Assembly: GCA_023512835.1 (NCBI GenBank) | Contig: CM042092.1 | Coordinates: forward strand, 11,732,498-11,796,497 | Length of the DNA: 64,000 nucleotides | DNA from: Taxillus chinensis | Taxonomy: Eukaryota > Streptophyta > Magnoliopsida > Santalales > Loranthaceae | Direction of reading: 5' to 3' | Part shown: one piece after another, positions 24,301-33,200 of the stretch | Layout of the letters: every line of letters begins with the position of its first letter | Numbering within the stretch: position 1 is the first letter of the stretch | The notes under the pieces: model-generated | What the model was told of the DNA's origin: nothing | The model's database searches: none | Seen by the model: the letters and a program-made list of their open reading frames with translations, nothing else | Translations under genes and position numbers: made by a program

Positions 24301-24459
24301 CCGGGGAAGAACTCCTCCGCCGCTCCCGCCGTCGCCGAACATCGTCCGCACAAAGGAAGCCTCCATAGAATTCAGGAACTCCACGTGCCTCTCGTTTGTC
24401 CAAATAACTGCCTCCCGGCCACTCGATTGCTGATCCCTCCTCCACTCCTCCGCTGCCAT
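21340..24459 (-). CDS. Short cold-regulated protein 27/28-like protein
   Basis: Three coding exons on the minus strand (24459-24222, 21973-21876, 21387-21340) with GT-AG introns and matching phases give 127 residues. The segment WTNERHVEFLNSMEASFV (20-37) is the signature I associate with COR27/COR28, and the C-terminus contains DQVVPQ, the closing motif of that family. Between them lie LPRLDRYLPDCSEST (51-65) and a basic patch PQRRRKYSSS (70-79), a possible nuclear signal. COR27/28 are evening-phased, cold- and light-responsive regulators that work with COP1/HY5 and the clock. This protein is about half the length I recall for them and lacks a visible central GFWQKI-type segment, so it may be a short paralogue or sister family. 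The start is the first in-frame ATG; a TATA box lies upstream at 24745-24751. Intron 1 is 2.25 kb. The family call is inference from two motifs. Confidence 0.68.
22093..22240. repeat. Three copies of a roughly 36-bp direct repeat in intron 1 of the COR27-like gene
   Basis: The block TTTAAACAAATTTAAATTT followed by GTGTGCATTAACCC occurs twice with a 36-bp period starting near 22095 and 22131. A third, interrupted copy (22187-22235) carries an insertion before TGTGCATTAACCC. The repeats are AT-rich with short palindromic cores (AAATTTAAATTT). Confidence 0.8.
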
Positions 24460-24609
24460 CTCCCCCGCCAGAGACAACCCTTCGGATCCGCTCCGCCGTC
24501 AAACAAAAAAAAAACGACACGACACGACACAAAAATCAAACAACAAACCCGCCCAAACCGGAGTCGCAGGTTGTGCCCAACTCCCAAATGCCGAAGACGC
24601 CGCTGGTTT

Positions 24610-24663
24610 TTATGATAATACCTCGCGGGTCGCACACAAGGGGCGTGGGTGTGGGAATGTCAT
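24610..24663 (-). other. Upstream ORF of 17 codons in the COR27-like leader
   Basis: If transcription begins 25 to 35 bases downstream of the TATA box at 24745-24751, the roughly 260-base leader contains an ATG at 24663-24661. Its frame (MTFPHPRPLCATREVLS) ends at TAA 150 bases before the main start. Whether it is translated is unknown. Confidence 0.4.
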
Positions 24664-24744
24664 CATCGACGCTGCGGTCCTGCGCGTGGCTGAGAGTATG
24701 GAAATCTTCGTACTCGCTGGAAATGTTAGGACGCGCGGACGGGG

Positions 24745-24751
24745 TTTTATA
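24745..24751 (-). promoter_or_regulatory. TATA box of the COR27-like gene
   Basis: TATAAAA on the minus strand (TTTTATA on the plus), about 290 bases upstream of the chosen ATG and about 75 bases from the nearest evening element. It is in the right orientation and position for a core promoter. Confidence 0.6.
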
Positions 24752-24824
24752 GGTGGCTGTCACTCGAAGCGAGTACGCTGGTATTGTGTACTCGCGAGCA
24801 TAGAATTGGTGGAGAGCGTGGGTA

Positions 24825-24833
24825 AAAATATCT
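24825..24833 (+). promoter_or_regulatory. Evening element 1 (AAAATATCT)
   Basis: An exact 9-base evening element, about 75 bases upstream of the TATA box of the COR27-like gene. CCA1/LHY/RVE MYB factors are known to bind this sequence in clock- and cold-regulated genes, and AtCOR27 itself is regulated through evening elements. Confidence 0.65.
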
Positions 24834-24922
24834 AGAGGGCTTTGGCCTAGTATCTCATTTCTGAGCCCTTTTTAGATTTTTTTAAAAAACATTTTCTATG
24901 GAGGGATCTTTTTTAATCTATA

Positions 24923-24931
24923 AGATATTTT
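24923..24931 (-). promoter_or_regulatory. Evening element 2 (AGATATTTT, minus-strand copy)
   Basis: An exact evening element in the opposite orientation to the first, about 90 bases further upstream of the COR27-like promoter. Confidence 0.6.
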
Positions 24932-25107
24932 TCGGGGCATATATAATTTAATATATTAATAAAATTATAATAATGCTGTTTGTTAGTAGTGCTAAGCAGA
25001 TCCGGTTAAATGAATGACCCTGAGTTGCCGTGCTCGTGGCAAAATGTTTAGTATTGATTGGTTAGAATTTTAAATTTGTTTTTAGTCGTTATTCTTTATT
25101 CTTTGTT

Positions 25108-25144
<37 letters not shown>

Positions 25145-25374
25145 AATAAGAAAATCGAATTAGTTAAAAAATAAATTTATAATACTTACTATTTTTAGCA
25201 TATACGAATTATATTTATAAATCTATATGGAACTTGATATTTTATTATTATTAATACGACATTGTTATGTTTTTTTCAAATCACCCCATCGCGGCCGGCC
25301 GGGCGCCAGGTCACCTGCACGCAGGTTGTGGCTGTCTGATGACACCATGCCAGATTTTCATTCTGTTATGTCTA

Positions 25375-25466
25375 AAAATATCTCATGGATCCAATTTTGA
25401 CCAATCTACTAATTTATTTGATGTTTTTCAAACCAGCTGTAACAACCAAAATAACCCATGCACGTG
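25375..25466 (+). promoter_or_regulatory. Evening element 3 and G-box
   Basis: AAAATATCT at 25375-25383 is a third exact evening element, and CACGTG at 25461-25466 is a perfect G-box, both within about 720 bases of the TATA box of the COR27-like gene. A DRE-type core ACCGAC follows at 25610-25615. G-boxes are the binding sites of HY5/PIF factors, which are known to control COR27 and COR28. Confidence 0.5.
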
Positions 25467-27299
25467 TATAAACAAGCTGAAAACAAATCAAATCCACCCT
25501 TTTCACCAATTCTACTAAAAACCCTAATTTCCACCAATCCTAACAATTTTATGTTATCACCAATTATAAACATAGCGTGACCTTATGAATGATATAAAAA
25601 AGCTAGAATACCGACCTGATCGATAAAAAAATATATAATACGTAACACTCATTTTTTCTGATTCTTTATCATATATACAAAAAATAATTTCCTTTTTGTT
25701 CTAATGATTAATTAAATTTCACCAAAGTACTTAAAATTACTTTTTGGAATCTCAAACTCCAAATTATATTGAATTATAATTAAAATACTGATATGACGAT
25801 CACATCATAGTTTAAATATTCTTACCATAAAATAATAGTCCATTTAAAATACTACCGAAAAACACGGATATTTACAAAACTCATTTACTAATCACTTCAT
25901 AATGGATGAATTAGAGTTAAACTAAGAGTCAGTTGATCAATTACTAGTGGTTGAGTCACCGATGGATAAAATAGTAATATTGGATTGAATGTGTCTTGAT
26001 TATAGTATTACACTCAAGGATGTTAACCTTTAGCGCAACCTATTTGTTGTAAGGTTTGGTATATATTTGATGACATATTGTATATGGACAAGCTAACATA
26101 TATAAAACCCGAGATTTACTATTATATGTGACATGTTACATTCTTGATGACCTCATTCAAGAAGTCCGATAAATGGTTTGTGTTGACTTATAATTCTTAA
26201 TTAATTAATATTATATTCAGACATACCTTCTAATATTTCTAGGTGATGTGAGTTAAACTTTTATGACACCATCATCAAACTATAAAGAAATTAACTTGTT
26301 CAAACTTGTGTAAATCAATTGATTTGATATTCTTAAACTTAGATGTACCTCAAGTATAGGGTTATTTTGAAGTAATAACTAATACAAGTTCCTAAATTGT
26401 CTCTGTATGTAAGATTCTTGCTTCCAAATTGTTAAAAATATAAAAGGAAACTTTACAAAAAGAAAAGAAAAGAAAAGAAGTAAAACGAAGAAATGAGAAT
26501 TTTTAAAAGATGGTATAAACAACAAGAGTGATGGTTTTGCTATTAAAAAATTAGTCTCATTTCTTTTAGAGTTTGAGTTTATTTTAAAAGCGTTTTTAAA
26601 GATGTGGTAATTTAAATTGATGTAGTAAATTAAATGGTTTTGAGAGTTTAAATACCTTGATTAAGAATCAAAAAACCGAAATTACATTAAAATAACATAT
26701 AGAACTAAAATAGAAATGAAAGATTAAAAAGAAGAGTATTAGCTTTTTAAATTAAACGTGTATTATAATAATAAAAAATTAATCTTAAAATGAAAATAAC
26801 AGCTTGAAACAATACAAAAGGAGAAATTCAGAAATAAAACAAAAGTGCAAGAGAAATGACTAACAATAGATTGATCGAACTAAAGCTTGGAACCCAAAGC
26901 GCTGCCTAAAGGTGTATTTCATATTGTGGCATCTATCTCTTTCGTCCACTTTGCTTTCATTTTATAATCTCCTTCATCCCTTTGGATTATAAGAATAGAA
27001 ACAGGAGCGGAATAGGAATCCATTAGATTTAAATCATAATTTACATATTGTCCAAATATTACACATACTGGCCGAAATTAAGTAGTTCTTTGGGCCACCC
27101 ATAATTTAAGTTATTTAGGGTACCTAAAATTATTCGGCCTATAGCCCAAATATCAAAACGAGCCACTATGTATATGTATTTAGAGAGAATGCCTTAATAA
27201 TGCGAGTTATATAAAAAAAAAAAGTATGCAAATAGTTCAAAATAAATAGTATAAGTATGAATATAAAATGAAAAGTATCAAATTTATCAATTAAATAGG

Positions 27300-28095
27300 C
27301 ATCAATGTTGGATTTATTTTTTTTACCAAATGTTAGCCTTAAACATAACATCTTCCATCAATTCAGCCCTTCTGTCAACTTAATGTTAACTTAATTTGCT
27401 GATGTGTACTATTAGTTTGTCTTATTTAAATTTGTTGATAGGCTATAATAATGACATGTAATTAAAATAATTAAATTAATAATGAACAACTGTTATTATT
27501 TCTGGACATTCCTATTCATGACACAAGCAAAGGTGTAGGAGAGGGATCAACATTATATATCTTTAATGATAATTAAGCTGGTGACTAACTATTGGCTATT
27601 ATAATATATATATATATATATATATTATTAATCAATTTTATTGAAATTAAATAATGGGAAAATTGTTGCAGTAGGCCACTGTTGCACAAAAAGGTAGCAT
27701 GTAGTTGCCACGTTTGATGATTTTTAATACATCCACGGGGTGGGCCACAAATGTTGCAGATCTGGAGAAAACCAAGGCCTCACCAGCGGTGCTGACTGCT
27801 GACACTCTGTCGCGAAGGTCGTAGGATGTTAAGGCAGTGATTAATTAGAGTAATGGCAAGGAGGTAGCGGCTACAGTCAAAAGTGAGGACAAAGATAAAA
27901 GGTGTTGGCAATGAGGAGGGAGGAAGGGGGGTCGGAGCTCATGGGCTGGATCCTGGAGACGGCAGCGATGGTGTAAAAACAATGGGTGCACATCATCCAA
28001 TTAAGTTAACATTAAGTTGACAAATGACTAGAGTGATCACAAATGTTTATGTTCAGTCTAACATAGGCTCACACCTCAGTTCAGAGGCAACATTT
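27300..28095. mobile_element. MULE-like non-autonomous element with long inverted repeats
   Basis: The sequence GTCAACTTAATGTTAACTTA at 27374-27393 reappears inverted at about 28002-28021, and the match extends inward (GATGTG, GTACTATTAG versus GCACCCATTG) and, more weakly, outward (AATGTTAGCCTTAAACATAA versus CTATGTTAGACTGAACATAA). The roughly 570-bp interior contains a GC-rich stretch at 27760-27970. Long degenerate termini of this kind are typical of plant Mutator-like non-autonomous elements. The outer borders and the 9-bp duplication could not be fixed by eye. A (TA)n run lies inside at 27603-27626. Confidence 0.5.
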
Positions 28096-28770
28096 GACAT
28101 TGGTTACTGTTATGTTGAGCACTACTCAAATACAAATAATAACTTGTAAGCATACCCAAAAAATTTCTCTTTAAAAATAATATTATGTAGAAGTCTCTTT
28201 TATATAGAATTTGGATGCACAGCTGATTTGTTAATATTTTATTAATTTTTACTCCATTATCTCTATATTTAGTAAATAAAATAGTATACTATTTTAGATA
28301 TTTTATTTATATTTTAAATTTTATTATTAGTATATATTTTTATTTTACATTTTTTTTCTATCTATTACAATCGATTAAAAGCACACATAAGAAATATAAT
28401 AAAAAAATATTTAAATAATGAATAATATTTTTTTAAATATAAAATTTCTCTTTTAATTTTTAATTTTTACAATTTAAAGGACCTTTTGCATTTTTTTTTA
28501 TTTTTTTAATTTTTTTTTTAAAAAAATTAGAGGATCTAACGTAACTACTCTAAATTACCAATGAAATTTACAAATTAAATGTAATGCAATCAACTCATGC
28601 GCCGCGTAAATGAAATTTACATTTTCTTTCATTAAAAAAAAATTGTCAAGTGCTTAAAATATTTACAATGTTGTGAATTTTTGTAGGCGTACCCACTCCG
28701 TGCTCGGTTTGTTGGTATTCAATATTCATAGTTTTACTTTCACACCAACAACCATCTATACATCCCCTCC

Positions 28771-29010
28771 ATGGCTAAAACTCAGATCTCAAGCCAATTG
28801 AAATCACCACCCCCCACCGCTCTCCAATCTCTCTCACCTAAGACGACCCAACGACAACGCCACAATGCTCTCTCTCTCCTTCCCATTCAGCGGTTTGATT
28901 CTCCAGGCCTCCCTCACCCTAATCCTCGCCTTCCTCAAGATCCACATTCGACTCCTCCAAGGCCTCTTCACCTACATCCACCCCGACACTCTCGGACACA
29001 ACAACGCTAG
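28771..29010 (+). other. Long upstream ORF overlapping the TMEM161-like start
   Basis: An ATG at 28771 opens a 79-codon frame that runs out of frame through the main ATG at 28865 and ends 146 bases inside the gene. It has G at +4. The product is Pro/Ser/Gln-rich and unlike any protein I know. If the transcript starts upstream of 28771 this frame would compete with the main start; if the start is downstream it is irrelevant. Confidence 0.35.
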
Positions 29011-30232
29011 CAGCAGCAGCGGCGGCGGTGGGCGGCTCAGAGCCGCGATTCGAAGACCCGACAGCTCCGATTCCGGGTACGACACCAAGCCCAGGTCTAA
29101 ATCCAAGCAGCAGAAGCCAGAATTCGACGAGAACAACGCCCAGATCTTCAGGTTGTTGCTCGACGAAGCCCATCTCCAGTCCCGGGTCTACTTCCCAGAC
29201 TATCAGTACGCTTTTACCTACACCCTTTTGGCCATTTCGTGTCTCTTGCTTCACAGATTCTTAAACGGGTCCGAGGATCATTCTGGGTTTTGGGTTAGTG
29301 GGGCTTTGGTCCCGATCTTGTTCTGGTGTTTAGCTCTTTTGAAGGTGTTTGTGTCTCTAACCCACGTTTCTTTGGAGAGGTCAGCATCTAAGAGGTCCGA
29401 GAAGCAACTGAGTGTTGTGTTCGGGGTATTTGGGTTCTTTCTAGGTGGGTTTATTTTGTTGGGCATTGGTGACTGGGTTTTCGATTTTCGGCTTGAGTCA
29501 ATTGATGGGGTTGGTAGGTTTATTGTTGCTACTGTAATGGGCTACATTACTTGGCTTTTGTACGTGCCAGCATCCAAGTGTGCCCGGGCATTTTGGCTTG
29601 GAACTGACCAGCTTGACTGGAATTTATCCATCATTTCTTGCACATGGACTGGGCGACTGATTCTTTACGCTAGTTATCTATCAACTCTGTTCGCCTCTTT
29701 GCTTTGGGTTGCTCCATTGACTGAAGTTTTGGTTAACAAGCGCCTTTATGATGGTAACGGCAAACAGTTAAGTTCTAGGGTTGATACGTTGGCTGGGAAT
29801 GTGGGTCTGCCGCGATCAGAGTTCGCAATGTTTCGCCGTTGGTGCCTCTTTGTCGCAGGCTTCTTGCAGGCCCTGGCTATTCGCCCAAATCTGCAAATGT
29901 ATTTGAATGAAGCAGTATTGTCTTGGTACCAAAGACTGCATGCTAGTAAGATTCCAGACTTGGATTACAGTAGGGCTAAGGTTTTCCTGCACAATCACTA
30001 TCTGTGTCTTTCAGTTCTGCAGTTTTTTGCGCCAGCTGCTTTGCTGCTTCTCTTCCTTGGTTTATCTCAAATTGAGGCAGGCAACATGGTTGGAAGCCTT
30101 GATTCATTCACTGGTTCTGCTCTTATTAACGAAGTGGCTTTATTATTGGCTTGGTGGGTTGCATTCATATGGGCTGTATTTACCTCGATAAGCTTGCTTT
30201 TGTATCGCCATGGCATTTGGTATGTTTCATAA
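28865..30232 (+). CDS. TMEM161-like multi-pass membrane protein
   Basis: An intronless 455-residue protein. The N-terminus (residues 1-40) is a hydrophobic helix (LSFPFSGLILQASLTLILAF). It is followed by a Ser/Gly- and Arg/Lys-rich, probably cytosolic segment (50-85), then about seven or eight further hydrophobic segments: near 115-135, 145-165, 185-207, 218-240, 258-285, 331-345, 376-398 and 418-446. The segment from MFRRWCLF through LAIRPNLQMYLNEAV (about 320-350) is the part I recognise from plant homologues annotated as transmembrane protein 161A/B-like. The biochemical role in plants is unknown; animal TMEM161B affects calcium/potassium currents and Hedgehog signalling. The start gives a good membrane-leading helix and A at -3; an overlapping upstream frame precedes it. 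GC content is well above the flanks. Confidence 0.78.
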   Translation: MLSLSFPFSGLILQASLTLILAFLKIHIRLLQGLFTYIHPDTLGHNNASSSSGGGGRLRAAIRRPDSSDSGYDTKPRSKSKQQKPEFDENNAQIFRLLLDEAHLQSRVYFPDYQYAFTYTLLAISCLLLHRFLNGSEDHSGFWVSGALVPILFWCLALLKVFVSLTHVSLERSASKRSEKQLSVVFGVFGFFLGGFILLGIGDWVFDFRLESIDGVGRFIVATVMGYITWLLYVPASKCARAFWLGTDQLDWNLSIISCTWTGRLILYASYLSTLFASLLWVAPLTEVLVNKRLYDGNGKQLSSRVDTLAGNVGLPRSEFAMFRRWCLFVAGFLQALAIRPNLQMYLNEAVLSWYQRLHASKIPDLDYSRAKVFLHNHYLCLSVLQFFAPAALLLLFLGLSQIEAGNMVGSLDSFTGSALINEVALLLAWWVAFIWAVFTSISLLLYRHGIWYVS

Positions 30233-33200
30233 TGAATCTGTGGCGTCGTGAAGTTCACTATCCAGTCAGTTTTGGAAGTTGTGCTCCTGACAGTACCACA
30301 ATGCCTTGATTTTGGAATGGGTTGCAATTTTTGTGCACTCACAACCATTTTTAGAGATCATATTCTTTCCCTTTTGTGCTAGTTTTGGAAATTTTATTCT
30401 AGGTTATGGATTCATGCTGTAACTGGCTCCTTGTTTAGAATATTTACAAGGTTGATTTTGCTGTCTACATTATTCCCTTTTAAAAGAAAAGGATAAGGTT
30501 ACAATTTTTAATTCTACTTGTTTGCAATTCCTAGTCGTTGTTTCTGAAGCTTTGCACGTCCATGCAGCTTTTCTTTACTTTGGTTCACTAATGTTAATTT
30601 TTGAAATGTAAGATTATGTTTAGAGAAATATGGAGGGTCTAATGGTAATCTTCTTTTATGGAAAAAACTGTTAGCAGGGATCTCTCCTCTTTGTGGTGGT
30701 GTACATACTACATAAATGTTATCCAAACTTGTCATGTGAATTTCTCTCCACACATTTTGTTATATGTATTTGAGCCAATATGGAGCTTCAGTTCCCTTTT
30801 CTCCTGTGTCTTCCTTGTTTAGAATTTAGATGACAAGATGGTCCGAATGGGTATATTGTTACTCGAAATCAGAGAGAAGGAAAAGGCATGGTATTGTGCC
30901 CTGTTCTCATCTCTCAACTGCCACAGGTGAGGTGAAGATTCTAATAAATATATTGATTGAAACACTTATGATATTCCTTTCATCACTATCTTGATTCGCG
31001 ATTCTTCTATTTGTTAATGCTGAATGTACAAGCTGCTCAGATATATGCACTCAGCGGGAAGTTTGCCATTCAGGAGATATTATATGTATGGGCTTGGGTT
31101 TCCTCAACCTGTGGCCTTGGAGAGTTCAAGTGCTCAACAACACAAGGATATATGGGAGATGACAGTAAAATGTAATCCAAAACCAAAACTCGTAGTCATT
31201 CCTTAGCTTACCCAAAAGTATATTTGATTGAAGCGCTCAGTTATGGCCATTATCCTTACATGATTGCTGAAGGTACATGCACTTGCGCTTTTGTCACTAA
31301 TTTACAATTCATGATATATTATTATATGGGTTGTGTTTCCTTCTGTTGGCAATGCAATGCAGATCAGCGAGGACGCAGAAGTAGAGTATCGCAGGCGCGG
31401 GTGCAGACTTCCGCGCATTAGCGTACTTATCATATATCGGACTGTGGCGCGACACGATGTGGCGCCGCTCCTGCATCTTGAGTCCTTTCAATGCAAACAC
31501 TACCCCTTCGCTTGTTTTTTTTTTTGAAAAACGGCTTGCATATGGAAAATGGGCAGAATTTTTTTGCTTGGCATATGAAAAGAGCATGGAAAATACGTGG
31601 GAATATATGATGACACATTGGAACGTGTAATGTTGTACGGTAAATTTTATTTTTAAAACTGTTTCTAATATCTTACTATTAATAATTCTAGATAAAATTG
31701 ATATTTCATGTAATATTATTTTTTTTATTTTGATTAAATTATAATATATATATATATATATATTCATCTCAATCAAATAATTATTTTTTCTATTTTTTTT
31801 TACCTATTTTCTTTCTAGTTTCTTTTCTATATCAAATTCTATATTTTGCCTAGTAGAGGGGCACTAACTGAGGCATAGCAGATTTATTTATTTATTTGCG
31901 TGCTGCAGTGCAGTCTGTTCAAACGTTTCTACGATGGATCAAAGTAACTCCAATTTATCTTTAATGCATAGATTTTTTTTATTTGTAAAAAATATTTTTT
32001 ATATTTAATTTTCATAATACTTTTCGCTTTAATTTTATTTATATTAAAATAATATTTTTAATGAAAAGTCAACGAAAGAGGTGGAGAGAAAAAAAAATAA
32101 TATAATAAATAAATAATTATTATTTAACGATAAAAAAATTATAACAAATTGTATATGGAGTGCGAGAATTTATTAAGTTCGATGTTTTAAGACATGAAGG
32201 TTAAAAGTAATATTTTGGCTTATATTTACCAATCTTTTTGCTAATGTGCATTCCAATATTAGTTGGGAGTTTTCAATGATTTTGTTTTCAAAAAAGAGGT
32301 TTTGGATCACAAAGTTTGTTTTTCTAAGTAAAGTTTATATTTGAATAAATTACATGTTTTAAAAAAGCAAGTTCCCGATTGTTTTTTTTCAAATTTAAAT
32401 TTATTTTTTGCTGGGAGTTAACTTATTTTATTTTTTAAAATATTTTTCCTTCTAGCTTTAATTTATAATTTTTTTTATTACTTTTTATGAAATTAAGGCT
32501 AAAATATTTATAAAAAAAAAACACATTCTCCCTTCAATTTTAATAAAGATTTAAATAATAAAATTTAAACATAAAATCTAATACCAAACACCTCTTTCTT
32601 CTTTTTATCTTTTTAATAATATTTATCTTTATTAAAGAAAAGAAAAAGTGGTGGGTCGGCTTATCAGATTAGCATCTCAGAGTTGGCCACTCAAAATGTG
32701 CAGTCAGATGGTTTAGGTCAGGTGCCATTTCCTTACACGTAATGAACTCTTAAACTATTATATGATAATAGTTTAAGTACTGCACGGTTTGAAATTTTGA
32801 TCCGAGACAAAAATTTATATTTGATTAAAAATTTTCTTCAATAGTTAAATTTATAAATTTATATTTCTGCAAGAGTGTGTTGGCAGTGACTAGACCCAGA
32901 ATTGAATTTGAAGACGCTTTTGTGAATTGGGATTTGAAAATGAAGTCCCTAGTTTCAGATTTCGATTCCAAGATCATATCTTATCTTTTTAAGGATGCCT
33001 TTTGCTGGCGACGCAAGAACGTTGATCGTCAACGACTTGCCTCCGCTGGAGCCTCGGCGTAAAAATTTTAGTAAAAAACATCCTTAAGATTTTATCTCAC
33101 TTTTTATTTATTTATTTTTTTAATAACTTAGATTAATTTGTTTATAAATTTTAAATAATTAAGTGTTTTAGTTTAAGAATAATTAAACGAATGAGAGTAA

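Larger units (their letters stand above)
24834..28770. other. Promoter of the COR27-like gene followed by intergenic DNA
   Basis: Contains the regulatory sites listed separately, a (TA)n run at 25111-25140, AT-rich filler with no supportable gene, and the MULE-like element at 27.3-28.1 kb. The right edge (from about 28680) is the promoter/leader of the TMEM161-like gene. Confidence 0.5.

Noticed and set aside
24536..24763. 75-codon minus-strand frame upstream of the COR27-like gene
   Set aside because: Its ATG lies upstream of the TATA box, so it would not be in the mRNA, and no splice arrangement joins it to the next exon.
31309..31776. 155-codon minus-strand frame downstream of the TMEM161-like gene
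   Set aside because: Much of it is (AT)n and low-complexity DNA translated as IYIYI/Lys-rich sequence, and it has no recognisable domain.
32877..33062. 61-codon frame in an AT-poor patch
   Set aside because: It has no flanking exons and no recognisable motif, and its start lies within AT-rich non-coding DNA.
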